A DNA stretch of 47,988 nt, from contig JBBQNJ010000034.1 of NCBI GenBank assembly GCA_038329845.1, positions 1 through 47,988 on the forward strand. Direction: 5' to 3'. Below are positions 8,575 to 16,643 of the stretch, one piece after another. Every line of letters begins with the position of its first letter. Position 1 is the first letter of the stretch. Under the pieces are notes generated by a model. It did not search any database. It was not told where the DNA came from and saw only the letters and a list, made by a program, of their open reading frames with translations. Position numbers and translations under genes: made by a program. Source of the stretch: JBBQNJ01 sp038329845 (GTDB lineage: Bacteria; Planctomycetota; Phycisphaerae; Tepidisphaerales; Tepidisphaeraceae).

Positions 8575-10422
8575 ATGGTCTTAGACCTTGTCGGCCGACA
8601 GCTTGGCGATTACCGCATCCTCTCGCCCATCGGCGCTGGCGGCATGGGGCAGGTATTTCTGGCCGAGCATGTTCACCTGCGCAAGCAATACGCGCTGAAG
8701 GTCTTGCCCCCGGAACTCTCGCGCGATCCGGGCTTCGTCGCCCGCTTCCATGATGAGGCGCGGGTGATGGCCGACCTGCGCCATCCGCACATCGTGCAGG
8801 TTCACACGATGAGCCATGCCGATGGGTTGTACTACCTGGTGATGGACTACATCGTCGGCCCCGGCGGTACATCGCGCAGCCTCCAGGACCATCTCGCCGA
8901 ACAGCCCAACTCGCGCCTGCCGGAGCAGTCGGTGGCCAAATGGGCCAGGCAGGTTCTGGAAGCTCTGAGCTATGCCCATGGCCGCGGCGTCATCCATCGC
9001 GACATCAAGCCCGCCAACCTGCTGCTCGATGCCCAGGAGAATGCCCTGCTGACCGACTTCGGCCTGGCCAAGGCGGTGGGACGCGAGTTCATCCTTTCGC
9101 AGATTCATAAAACCCAGCAGACTGACACCCCCAAGTCGCACCTTCAGTACCCCGGCAGTCCGCTGGACACGCTGGATATCGCGAGGACCGTCGCCGTGCC
9201 CAGGGGCCCAACAGCGCCAACCCCGGCGGCTTTGGACACTCTGAACGGTGTTGCCACCTTCTCCCCCGGCGGCCCGGGCACCGGTGGCCGGATCAGCGCT
9301 GGAAGCATCCTGGGCACCTATGACTACATGGCGCCCGAGCAGCGTGAAGGCGGAGAGATCACCGCCCGCACCGACCTGTACGCCATCGGGGTGTTGCTCT
9401 ATCGCCTGCTCACCGGCAAGCGTCCTTCGGGTCGCGTGCGCGATCCATCCCAAGTGGTGCCCGGCTTGTCCGAGGCATGGAACGAGCCGGTGATGCGCTG
9501 CATGGAGGAAACTCTCGCCAACCGCTACGAATCGGCGGAGGAGATGCTGGCGGATATGGGCGAAGTGCTTGGGCAGGCTCGCAACCTCAGTTCAGGGGCG
9601 CCTCCACGGCAGTTGCCGAAGCAAGAGGCGGCCCATCGTCGCGTCCCACCGACGACGCCAATGGTCTTGGCCTCAACGGCTGTGGCTCCCCGCACGTTCA
9701 CCAACTCCATCGGGATGAAGCTGATCGAGATCAAGCCGGGTGAGTTCACGATGGGCAGCCCCGAAACCGAGAAGGATCGCGAGGACGATGAAACGCAGCA
9801 CAAGGTGAAGATCACCAAGCCGTTCATGCTGGGGGTGCATGAGGTGACGCAGAAGCAGTGGCAGGCGGTGATGGGGAACAACCCCAGTTACTTCAAGGGG
9901 GACGACCTGCCGGTGGAGACGGTGTCGTGGGACGATGCGACGGAGTTTTGCCGGAAGCTGAGTGAGAAGGAGGGGAAGAAGTACCGGCTGCCGATGGAGG
10001 CGGAGTGGGAGTATGCCTGCCGTGCCGGCACGACCACGCCGTTCCATACGGGCCGGACGATCGGCACGGCGCAGGCCAACTATGACGGCACATCCACCTA
10101 TGGGAGCGGCGTGGTGGGGGTGTATCGCCAGAAGACCACACCGGTCGGCTCGTTCCCGCCCAACGCCTGGGGGCTGCACGACATGCACGGCAACGTGTGG
10201 GAGTGGTGCGGCGATTGGTACGGCCCCTACCCGGCGGGCGATGTCACGGACCCGACCGGACCAACCAACGGCGACGGCCTCCGCGTGCTGCGTGGCGGTG
10301 CCTGGGGCAGCAATCCGGGGTTCTGCCGCTCGGCCTTCCGCGGCTGGGGCGGTCCTGGCTGCCGGTACGACGGCGGCGGCTTCCGGGTGGCGGTGTTGGC
10401 GGCGGGCGTGGACTTTCCTTAA
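8575..10422 (+). CDS. Ser/Thr protein kinase fused to an FGE/SUMF1-like domain
   Basis: A two-domain cytoplasmic protein of about 615 residues. The N-terminal Hanks kinase has GAGGMGQV (P-loop), YALKVLP (catalytic Lys), HRDIKPANLL (catalytic loop), DFGLAKA (near residue 161) and MAPEQ (near 253). All catalytic residues are present. The DFG-to-APE distance is about 92 residues, some three times the usual, because of a Pro/Thr/Gly-rich insertion. Residues about 375-612 form a formylglycine-generating-enzyme-like domain: FTMGSPETE, VTQKQWQAVMG, LPMEAEWEYACRAG, MHGNVWEWCGDWYG, RVLRGGAWG, GGFRVAV. This arrangement recalls Pkn1-type kinases. ATG at 8575 is preferred; GTG at 8569 is also in frame. 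Confidence 0.93.
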   Translation: MVLDLVGRQLGDYRILSPIGAGGMGQVFLAEHVHLRKQYALKVLPPELSRDPGFVARFHDEARVMADLRHPHIVQVHTMSHADGLYYLVMDYIVGPGGTSRSLQDHLAEQPNSRLPEQSVAKWARQVLEALSYAHGRGVIHRDIKPANLLLDAQENALLTDFGLAKAVGREFILSQIHKTQQTDTPKSHLQYPGSPLDTLDIARTVAVPRGPTAPTPAALDTLNGVATFSPGGPGTGGRISAGSILGTYDYMAPEQREGGEITARTDLYAIGVLLYRLLTGKRPSGRVRDPSQVVPGLSEAWNEPVMRCMEETLANRYESAEEMLADMGEVLGQARNLSSGAPPRQLPKQEAAHRRVPPTTPMVLASTAVAPRTFTNSIGMKLIEIKPGEFTMGSPETEKDREDDETQHKVKITKPFMLGVHEVTQKQWQAVMGNNPSYFKGDDLPVETVSWDDATEFCRKLSEKEGKKYRLPMEAEWEYACRAGTTTPFHTGRTIGTAQANYDGTSTYGSGVVGVYRQKTTPVGSFPPNAWGLHDMHGNVWEWCGDWYGPYPAGDVTDPTGPTNGDGLRVLRGGAWGSNPGFCRSAFRGWGGPGCRYDGGGFRVAVLAAGVDFP

Positions 10423-10471
10423 CCCTTTGCCCTTTGTCCTTTAACCCTTTGCCCTTCCTGGGACCTAAAAG

Positions 10472-10569
10472 GTGACATCCACCGTTTCCGTGCCGGGCAG
10501 AAAGGAAGGATGTCACAAATGCCATTCATTTAACTTAAAAACGGTGGGAAAAGCCGCCGTTATTGGCCC
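10472..10569. repeat. Inverted repeat plus dispersed 52-bp repeat, copy 1
   Basis: GTGACATCC (10472-10480) and GGATGTCAC (10508-10516) form a perfect 9-bp inverted repeat. It is followed directly by a 52-bp segment (10518-10569) starting AATGCCATTCA and ending GGCCC. The same 52 bp recurs at 19181-19232 at about three-quarters identity without gaps. Probably a mobile remnant or REP-type sequence. Confidence 0.75.
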
Positions 10570-10650
10570 GAGACCGCAGTTGAGTTTGCCGGCTTTGGCC
10601 CGTAAGTGACGGGCATTCGGGACGTGCTTGTTTTTCGAGTGCGGGATTGG

Positions 10651-10679
10651 TTGGGCCAGCCCGGGCATGGGGCTATAAT
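10651..10679 (+). promoter_or_regulatory. Promoter of mutL
   Basis: TTGGGC (10651-10656), 17-bp spacer, perfect TATAAT (10674-10679). The start codon follows after 10 bases, so the transcript would have almost no leader. Confidence 0.6.
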
Positions 10680-10689
10680 CGCGCTTGGA

Positions 10690-12618
10690 ATGCCCCGACG
10701 ACCGATTCAGCAACTCTCGGCCTCACTCATCAACCGCATCGCGGCCGGCGAGGTCATCGAGCGGCCCGCCTCGGTCGTCAAGGAACTCATCGAAAACGCC
10801 CTCGACGCCGGCGCCGCCTCCATCGCCGTCGAGATCGAAGACGGCGGCCGCGAACTGATCCGGATCATCGACGATGGCGCCGGCATCCCCGTCGATGAAC
10901 TGCCGCTGGCCTTCGCCTCGCACGCCACCAGCAAACTCACCTGCGACGACGACCTGTTCGGCATCGCCACCATGGGCTTCCGCGGCGAGGCCCTGGCGAG
11001 CATCGGATCGGTCTCCCATGCCCGTATCGTCAGCCGTCCGCCCGACCAGCCCCTGGCGTACGAGATCGTCTGCAAAGGCGGCGACTTGGGCGATCCCCAG
11101 GCCGCCGCCGGCAACGCCGGAACCGTCATCGAAATCCGAAGCCTCTTTTTCAACACCCCCGCCCGACGAAAGTTCCTCAAGGGATCCGCCACCGAATTCG
11201 GCCACATCTCCGACGCCGTCCTGCGCCTGGCCCTGCCCTACCCGCGCATCTCGTTCAAACTCACCCACAATGGCCGACTCAACCTCGACCTGCCCGCGGC
11301 CGACCCCGACTCGCGCCTTCTCGCCGCCTGGCCCGCCGAATTCCACGAACAACGCCTGGCCCTCCAGACCCGCGACGCCGAACTGCGGCTCACCGGCCTG
11401 ATCGGCCTGCCCGAACTGGCCCGGCCCACCGCCAAATATCAGTATCTCTACCTCAATGGCCGCGTCATCCGCGACAAGTTCATCCAGCATGCCCTGCGTG
11501 AAGCGTATCGCGGGCTCACCGAACCCGGCCGTTACCCCGCCGCGATCCTCCTGCTTGAAATCCCACCCGCCGATGTCGATGTGAACGTCCATCCCACAAA
11601 AAGCGAAGTCCGTTTCCGCGATTCGGGCCGAATCCACGGCCTGATCCTCTCGAGCGTGCGCGAGCGCCTGCTCGGCACCGACCTGTCCCCCTCGGCCGTC
11701 CCCGGCGACGACACCACCGATTCCCCGGCCGCCGATGAGCAGCGCCAGGACATGCGCACCCGCCTGGCGGCGTTTTTCCGCGAGCCTGCGCCCGATTCAC
11801 CCGATGTCGATTCCCCCGCCGCCGACCATCCCGCCGCCTCGCCGTCCTGGTCGCTGACCGGTTCGGCCGCGCCCGCGCCGCGGCTGACTTTTCGACCCCC
11901 ATCGCCCGCCCTCGTTCCCCCGCCCGCACCGCCAGGATCCACGGCCATCCCCGCCGCAACGTCCATCCCTTCCCCGGCGTCCATCCCGCCCGCGGACTCA
12001 TCCCCGCCCCCCGCGCACCCCGCCTCTCTGGCTCCCTTTGCCCCCGCATCGGCGATCCAACTCCACAACAGCTACCTCGTCGCCGAGACCGACGATGGCA
12101 TGGTCATCATCGACCAGCACGCCCTGCACGAGCGGATCATGTACGAAGAGCTGCTGGCCCGCATCAGCCGCGGACCCCTCGAGTCGCAGCGCCTGCTGCT
12201 GCCCGAAACAATCTCCGCAAGCCCGCGCCAATTGGCCCTGCTCGAACAGATTCAACCCCTGCTCGCCAAACTCGGCATCGAAGCCGCCCCCTTCGGCCCC
12301 GACAGCGTCGCGGTCCATTCCTTCCCATCGTTCCTCGATAAGCTCGAACCCGGTGTGTTCGTCCGCGAACTGCTCGAACGCGGCGAGCAGGAACTGCTCG
12401 ACCTGCACCCCGAGGAAATGCTTCACGAATTACTCGACATGATGAGCTGCAAAGCCGCCGTCAAGGCCGGCGATCCGCTCACCCCGGGCGAAATCCAGGC
12501 CCTGCTCAGCCGCCGCGAGCTGCTCGACCGCCCCAGCAATTGCCCCCACGGCCGTCCCACCACCCTTCGCCTGTCCCTGCGCGACCTGGAAAAACAGTTC
12601 AAGCGCACCGGCTTCTAA
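10690..12618 (+). CDS. mutL: DNA mismatch repair protein MutL (endonuclease type)
   Basis: MutL couples MutS mismatch recognition to strand removal. The 642-residue protein has an N-terminal GHKL ATPase with NRIAAGEVIERPASVVKELI, ENALDAGA, IDDGAGI, SHATSK and GFRGEALASI, plus VNVHPTKSEVRF of the transducer domain. A Pro/Ala/Ser-rich linker spans roughly residues 370-450. The C-terminal domain holds the nuclease motif DQHALHERIMYE (the DQHA-x2-E-x4-E pattern), the SCKAAVKAGD segment and CPHGRPT. It is thus the nicking type, as expected where MutH is absent. Start at ATG 10690 because the conserved N-terminus begins there. No mutS lies in the window. Confidence 0.97.
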   Translation: MPRRPIQQLSASLINRIAAGEVIERPASVVKELIENALDAGAASIAVEIEDGGRELIRIIDDGAGIPVDELPLAFASHATSKLTCDDDLFGIATMGFRGEALASIGSVSHARIVSRPPDQPLAYEIVCKGGDLGDPQAAAGNAGTVIEIRSLFFNTPARRKFLKGSATEFGHISDAVLRLALPYPRISFKLTHNGRLNLDLPAADPDSRLLAAWPAEFHEQRLALQTRDAELRLTGLIGLPELARPTAKYQYLYLNGRVIRDKFIQHALREAYRGLTEPGRYPAAILLLEIPPADVDVNVHPTKSEVRFRDSGRIHGLILSSVRERLLGTDLSPSAVPGDDTTDSPAADEQRQDMRTRLAAFFREPAPDSPDVDSPAADHPAASPSWSLTGSAAPAPRLTFRPPSPALVPPPAPPGSTAIPAATSIPSPASIPPADSSPPPAHPASLAPFAPASAIQLHNSYLVAETDDGMVIIDQHALHERIMYEELLARISRGPLESQRLLLPETISASPRQLALLEQIQPLLAKLGIEAAPFGPDSVAVHSFPSFLDKLEPGVFVRELLERGEQELLDLHPEEMLHELLDMMSCKAAVKAGDPLTPGEIQALLSRRELLDRPSNCPHGRPTTLRLSLRDLEKQFKRTGF

Positions 12619-12770
12619 ACCCACCAGAAACCGTCCACAACATTTTCGGCGAGCGTTCGTTGCGTGTGCCTCGCGACCGAGGTGCCAACGGTCGCGTGAC
12701 CGTTTCCGTCGCCCGCTGCTTGAACGACACATGGAACGGGCACTGGCGCACCGGCAAGATCGTCGACCTT

Positions 12771-12888
12771 GATCGGCGTTTATCCGCGTGCATCGGCGGT
12801 CCGTGCTTCAAGTCCTATAGCGCGTTCGCGGCTCGTGCGACACGGCCGCGAATCGTGAACCGCCGATAAACGCAGATCAACGCCGATC
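12771..12888. repeat. Long hairpin element with 30-bp arms
   Basis: Left arm 12771-12800 (begins GATCGGCGTTTATCCGCG) and right arm 12859-12888 (ends CAACGCCGATC) are inverted copies with four mismatches, around a 58-base middle. The arms resemble GGCGTTTATCNGCG-type intergenic repeats found in many environmental bacterial genomes. Confidence 0.8.
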
Positions 12889-12952
12889 GGCGGAGCGTAG
12901 CGGTTGGGATTGCTCGCCTTCCCCGTCGCTGGGCGAAGAATCAAACCCGATC

Positions 12953-13032
12953 AGGATAAACAGGATAAACAGGATTCACGGGATCAGCTCTTTGGCCGGG
13001 TCCGGCCGCGCGGCTCAATCCTGTCTATCCTG
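12953..13032. repeat. Hairpin element with CAGGATAAA iterations
   Basis: A 9-bp CAGGATAAA repeat (from 12953) leads into CAGGATAAACAGGATT (12961-12976), which is inverted at 13017-13032 (AATCCTGTCTATCCTG) with 14 of 16 pairs. Similar AGGATNNACAGGAT elements are common intergenic repeats. Confidence 0.75.
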
Positions 13033-13057
13033 GAAAGGACGAAGGGGTCGAAAGGAC

Positions 13058-13121
13058 GAAGGGGTCGGGAATCTTCATCCGTGCGGAGATGGGATCGCCC
13101 TCGAAGACTCCCGACCCCTTC
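13058..13121. repeat. Dispersed palindromic element, copy 2
   Basis: A 64-bp element with 19-bp arms (13058-13076, 13103-13121), the same core as 7847-7910 in inverted orientation. CTTCGCATTTCC iterations follow it (13118-13158), matching the iterations that flank copy 1. Confidence 0.85.
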
Positions 13122-13183
13122 GCATTTCCTCCTTCGCATTTCCCCTTCGCATTTCCCCTGCGTGAAGCCGACATTGAGGACTA

Positions 13184-13254
13184 GTGCTTCGTCACACTTG
13201 CGTCTTGGGGTAAACTCTAGTGCATTACCCTAAAACCATTGTGTGACAAAGCAC
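13184..13254. mobile_element. IS630-like MITE overlapping the 3' end of nadA
   Basis: Two 29-bp inverted arms (13184-13212 and 13226-13254, 22 of 29 identical) enclose 13 bases. The right arm matches the terminal repeat of the IS630-type element at 47853-47881 at 26 of 29 positions, both showing GTCACAC and TTTTAGGGTA. A TA precedes the left arm; no TA follows the right one, so the target duplication has decayed. The right arm overlaps the last codons of nadA. Confidence 0.75.
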
Positions 13255-14390
13255 TCCTTTCCACCCCTGCCTATCGTCAGCATTCTCTGTAGCGCCACCA
13301 TCGCCCAGCGCCGGGTCGAGTCATCCACGCGAATCTCGTTCACGACCTTACCGTCCACCAGCTTTTCCAGCGTCCAGCACAGGTGCCGCAGGTCGATGCG
13401 GAACATCGTCGTGCAAAGGCACTGGCAATCGCTCAGCACGACAATCGTCTGCTCGGGATGACGCTGCTTGAGGCGATTCACCAGGTGGACTTCGGTCCCG
13501 ATCGCCCAGGCGCTGCCGGCGGGGGCGGCGTCGATCGTTTTGACGATCAACGCCGTGCTGCCCGATAGATCCGCCTTTTGCACCACGTCCCAACTACACT
13601 CCGGATGCACGATCACCTTCATGCCCGGATGATCGCGCCGGGCCGCGTCCACATGTTCGGGCCGGAACAACGCGTGGACCGAACAATGCCCTTTCCACAG
13701 CACAAAGTCGGCGTCGCGCAGTGCCTGCGGCGTGTTGGCGCCCAGTTCGGCGCTGGGATCCCACACCACCATCTTTTCCAGCGGATATCCCATCTCGTAA
13801 GCGGTGTTGCGGCCGAGGTGCTGGTCGGGGAAGAACAGCACTTTGGTCCGTCGCCCGTCGCCCGCCATGGCGCTGTCCGGGCCTAAGGCCCATTCCAGCA
13901 CCTGCCGGCAATTGCTGCTGGTGCAAACCGCCCCGCCGTGTTCGCCGACGAACGCCTTGATGGCCGCCGAGGAGTTCATGTAGGTGATCGGAACGATCCG
14001 CTGATCCGGACAGGTCTCCTCGAGTTGAGCCCAGGCGTCGAGCGTCTGATCGAGACTGGCCATGTCGGCCATCGAGCAGCCGGCGCCCAGGTCCGGCAGG
14101 ATCACGCGAACCGACGGCTCGGTGAGAATGTCCGCCGACTCGGCCATGAAGTGTACGCCGCAGAAGATCACGTACTCGATCCCCTTCTGCCCCGCGGCGG
14201 CGCGGGAAAGTTCGAATGAGTCGCCGGTGAAGTCGGCGAAGTCGATGACGGCATCCTGCTGATAATGGTGTCCGAGAATCACCAGCCGCGACCCGAGGGT
14301 CTGCTTCGCCCGCGAAATGCGCAGGCGAAGCTCCGGTTCGGTGATCTGTGTATAAAGTTTAGGCAGAGGTTGCTGCCAGGCTTGGGTCAT
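13230..14390 (-). CDS. nadA: Quinolinate synthase
   Basis: NadA condenses iminoaspartate with dihydroxyacetone phosphate to quinolinate for NAD synthesis, using a [4Fe-4S] cluster. The 386-residue frame has ILGHHYQQDAVIDFAD, FCGVHFMAESADIL, ITYMNSSAAIKAF, CTSSNC, FFPDQHLGRNTA, VHPECSWDVV and the C-terminal Cys cluster SDCQCLCTTM. Start ATG 14390 is preceded by AAAGGAGG with 7-base spacing. The natural end is expected near RMLTIG. The last residues, ECFVTQWF, and the stop codon lie inside the MITE arm at 13226-13254, so the C-terminus was replaced by the insertion. Function is probably kept, since the tail follows the last conserved helix. nadB and nadC are not nearby. Confidence 0.95.
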   Translation of the reverse strand: MTQAWQQPLPKLYTQITEPELRLRISRAKQTLGSRLVILGHHYQQDAVIDFADFTGDSFELSRAAAGQKGIEYVIFCGVHFMAESADILTEPSVRVILPDLGAGCSMADMASLDQTLDAWAQLEETCPDQRIVPITYMNSSAAIKAFVGEHGGAVCTSSNCRQVLEWALGPDSAMAGDGRRTKVLFFPDQHLGRNTAYEMGYPLEKMVVWDPSAELGANTPQALRDADFVLWKGHCSVHALFRPEHVDAARRDHPGMKVIVHPECSWDVVQKADLSGSTALIVKTIDAAPAGSAWAIGTEVHLVNRLKQRHPEQTIVVLSDCQCLCTTMFRIDLRHLCWTLEKLVDGKVVNEIRVDDSTRRWAMVALQRMLTIGRGGKECFVTQWF

Positions 14391-14432
14391 ACGAATGCCT
14401 CCTTTGGGCGGATAGCGAGCGATCTTTCTGAA

Positions 14433-14462
14433 GTTATACGCCCGCGCTGAGGCACGGGTCTA
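14433..14462 (-). promoter_or_regulatory. Promoter of nadA
   Basis: On the minus strand TAGACC (14462-14457), 18-bp spacer, TATAAC (14438-14433), then a 42-base stretch to the start codon with a strong AAAGGAGG ribosome site. Confidence 0.5.
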
Positions 14463-14645
14463 CCGGGGGGAAAGATATTCGCAAACCCGCATCCAGGGGG
14501 AAATTATGGCCGGCCGCTAATCCGCGCCGATCGGGTCCGGACCGCGCCAACGCCGGTGCCCCGTCGATGCGCAGTGATATTTTCTCAACCTCTGGTCCGG
14601 ATTTTGTCGAAGGGGCGTTGGGCTTGGTTCAACGGTCTGTGGAGA

Positions 14646-14663
14646 CCGCCGCGATCGCGGCGG
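14646..14663. promoter_or_regulatory. 18-bp perfect palindrome upstream of the porin gene
   Basis: CCGCCGCGATCGCGGCGG, 58 bases before the porin start. It could be an operator for a dimeric regulator or a leader hairpin. Nothing else was recognised in the 331-base gap 14391-14721 besides the nadA promoter. Confidence 0.4.
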
Positions 14664-14721
14664 ATTCTCAGACGCATCGAGCGCCCGAATTCTTTTATCC
14701 CGTTCGCGGGAAGGAGTCAGC

Positions 14722-15591
14722 ATGTGGGTCCGTGAGCTTCTCTGTGCCGCCGCCCTCGCGTGCGGATTGGCTGTTCCCGTCATTGTCATCGCCGAAGAAG
14801 CTGCCCCGGGCGCCCGGCCGGCGGTAAATAACGGTGCCTTCGGAATCGCCGGGGGCGTGGATTACGCTACGTCTTATTTCTTCCGCGGCTACAATCAGGA
14901 GGACATCGGCGCCATCGTGCAGCCGTACGCGACGCTGACATGGAAGCTGGCCGAGACCGATTCGTTCACCCTGAGCTACTACTTGGGAACGTGGAACAGC
15001 CTGCACAGCGAGCAGACGCTGAAAGTCAGCGGCCCGGCAGTCTGGTACGAGTCGGACTTCTACACCGGCGTGGATATCAGCTTCGGCCCGATCACACTGG
15101 GCGCGATCTACACCGCCTACATGTATCCCAACGGATCATTCGGGACGATCCAGGAAGTCGGCTTCAAGGCGACGTTCGATGACACTGAGCTTTGGAAAAA
15201 GGCCAATGTTCCGGTGGCATTCAAGCCGTACGCGGCGTGGTATTTCGAGGTGCAGGACTCGAACGGTCCGACCGATCAGTACATTGAGGTGGGCGTGGCG
15301 CCGAGCTTCGCGATTCCTAATGTACCGCTGGCGTTATCGGTTCCCATGGCGCTGGGACTCAGCCCCGATGGATACTACATCGACTCCAGCGGACACAACG
15401 ACTTCTTCGGATACGCCTCGATCGGCCTGACCGCCAGCTACACGCTTCCGGTTCCGGCCAAGTTCGGAAGCTGGTCGATCGTCGGCGGAGTGCAATATAT
15501 CTACCTCTTCGCCGACAGCGCCCAAAACGCCAACGACGGCGGGACCAACGATGAACTGCTCGGCAAAGTTGGCCTGGCGTTCTCGTACTGA
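14722..15591 (+). CDS. TorF-like putative porin (Gcw_chp type outer-membrane protein)
   Basis: The 289-residue protein has a signal peptide (about residues 1-24, ending VIAEEA) and then alternating beta strands through to an aromatic C-terminus, LGKVGLAFSY, as expected of an outer-membrane barrel. The segment GGVDYATSYFFRGYNQ is characteristic of the TorF/Gcw_chp family. The ATG at 14722 has AAGGAG upstream. A strong hairpin follows the gene, so it is likely transcribed alone. The substrate is unknown. Confidence 0.8.
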   Translation: MWVRELLCAAALACGLAVPVIVIAEEAAPGARPAVNNGAFGIAGGVDYATSYFFRGYNQEDIGAIVQPYATLTWKLAETDSFTLSYYLGTWNSLHSEQTLKVSGPAVWYESDFYTGVDISFGPITLGAIYTAYMYPNGSFGTIQEVGFKATFDDTELWKKANVPVAFKPYAAWYFEVQDSNGPTDQYIEVGVAPSFAIPNVPLALSVPMALGLSPDGYYIDSSGHNDFFGYASIGLTASYTLPVPAKFGSWSIVGGVQYIYLFADSAQNANDGGTNDELLGKVGLAFSY

Positions 15592-15624
15592 CCGCTCGTC
15601 TGCCCCAGCAAGGATGGAAGAACC

Positions 15625-15660
15625 CGTGGGTGGCGCGATCGCAAGATCGTGCCACCCATG
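15625..15660 (+). terminator. Hairpin terminator after the porin gene
   Basis: About 16 paired bases around a GCAA tetraloop (stem core GGGTGGCGCGATC, 15628-15640, with 15645-15657), 33 bases after the stop codon. No long T-run follows. It could also stop the convergent isomerase transcript. Confidence 0.6.
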
Positions 15661-15753
15661 GCGTTTGCAGCGAGGTGACAAATCACCCGTCCGCCCCGAT
15701 TCTCCGTGAGAGACGGCGCTCTGGTGATAGGCCGCTGAGCAAACCGCCGGCGA

Positions 15754-16587
15754 TCAGCCCGCGGCCTCGGCCAACGCGACGATCGCGGCGCGAACGTCGG
15801 CAAATCGGTTCGGCCCGGCCTCGCGCTCGATGATCAGCGGGCCGGTGTATCCGACCGAGTGCAACGCCGACAAAAACGCCTTGGGGTTCACCTGCCCGGT
15901 GCCGAACGGAACTTCGGTTCCCCAACGCGTTCGCGGCTGATCCGACAGCACCGCATCCTTCACATGCACATGACGGATGTGGCGATCGAGGATGCCGATC
16001 GCCTCGATCGGGTCGCCCACGCCATATAGAATCATGTTCCCCGGGTCGAAGTTCACGTGGACGTTGCGGCTGTTCAAGTCATTGAGAAATTGCAGCAGGT
16101 TCGGCGCCGTCTCCTGGCCGGTCTCCAGCAGCACGCCGATGCCCTGATCCGAATACGCCGCGGCGATCTCGCGCAGGCGAGAAATCAGAACCGTGTACGC
16201 CGGGTCGCTGCTGGGAGGAATGAAGCCCAGGTGAGTCGAGACCTGATCAATCGCCATTTCCGCCGCGGCGAGGCCGGCGGCGAGCGCGCGTTCACGTCTG
16301 ACCGGCCACAATCCATCGGGCACGAGGCCGCCGCTCTCGCGGATGGCGGCGATGGTCGAATAATCCTCGCCGGCAAACCCGATCATCCCCGCGGTGGTGA
16401 CGATGCCCGCATCACGCAGGAACCGGACCTGCTCGAGGCGCTGGTTCGAGTCCAGCTCGAGCAACGGACCCAGGGCCAGTTGCACATGCCCGATCTCCAA
16501 CTCGCGCATCCGGTCGGCAAGCTCCGCGAGGTTGGCGCATCGCAACGACCAACTGCAAACACCGATAGTGTGGCCCGCAATTTCCAT
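15754..16587 (-). CDS. Sugar phosphate isomerase/epimerase (xylose-isomerase-like TIM barrel)
   Basis: A 277-residue cytoplasmic protein starting MEIAGHTIGVCSWSLR, the usual first strand of this family. Metal-ligand positions can be seen: E in VLLETGQET, H and D in VHVNFDPGNM, H in HIRHVHVKD, and the final E in LIIEREAG. It probably isomerises a ketose or inositol derivative; the substrate cannot be told from sequence. ATG 16587 is favoured over the frame start at 16647 because the conserved strand begins there. It follows the glycosyltransferase gene by 56 bases and is likely cotranscribed. Confidence 0.8.
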   Translation of the reverse strand: MEIAGHTIGVCSWSLRCANLAELADRMRELEIGHVQLALGPLLELDSNQRLEQVRFLRDAGIVTTAGMIGFAGEDYSTIAAIRESGGLVPDGLWPVRRERALAAGLAAAEMAIDQVSTHLGFIPPSSDPAYTVLISRLREIAAAYSDQGIGVLLETGQETAPNLLQFLNDLNSRNVHVNFDPGNMILYGVGDPIEAIGILDRHIRHVHVKDAVLSDQPRTRWGTEVPFGTGQVNPKAFLSALHSVGYTGPLIIEREAGPNRFADVRAAIVALAEAAG

Positions 16588-16643
16588 ATCCGCCGATGGT
16601 AGGCAAACTCTGCGGTGCGGGAAAGACGCACTCGACCGAATCA

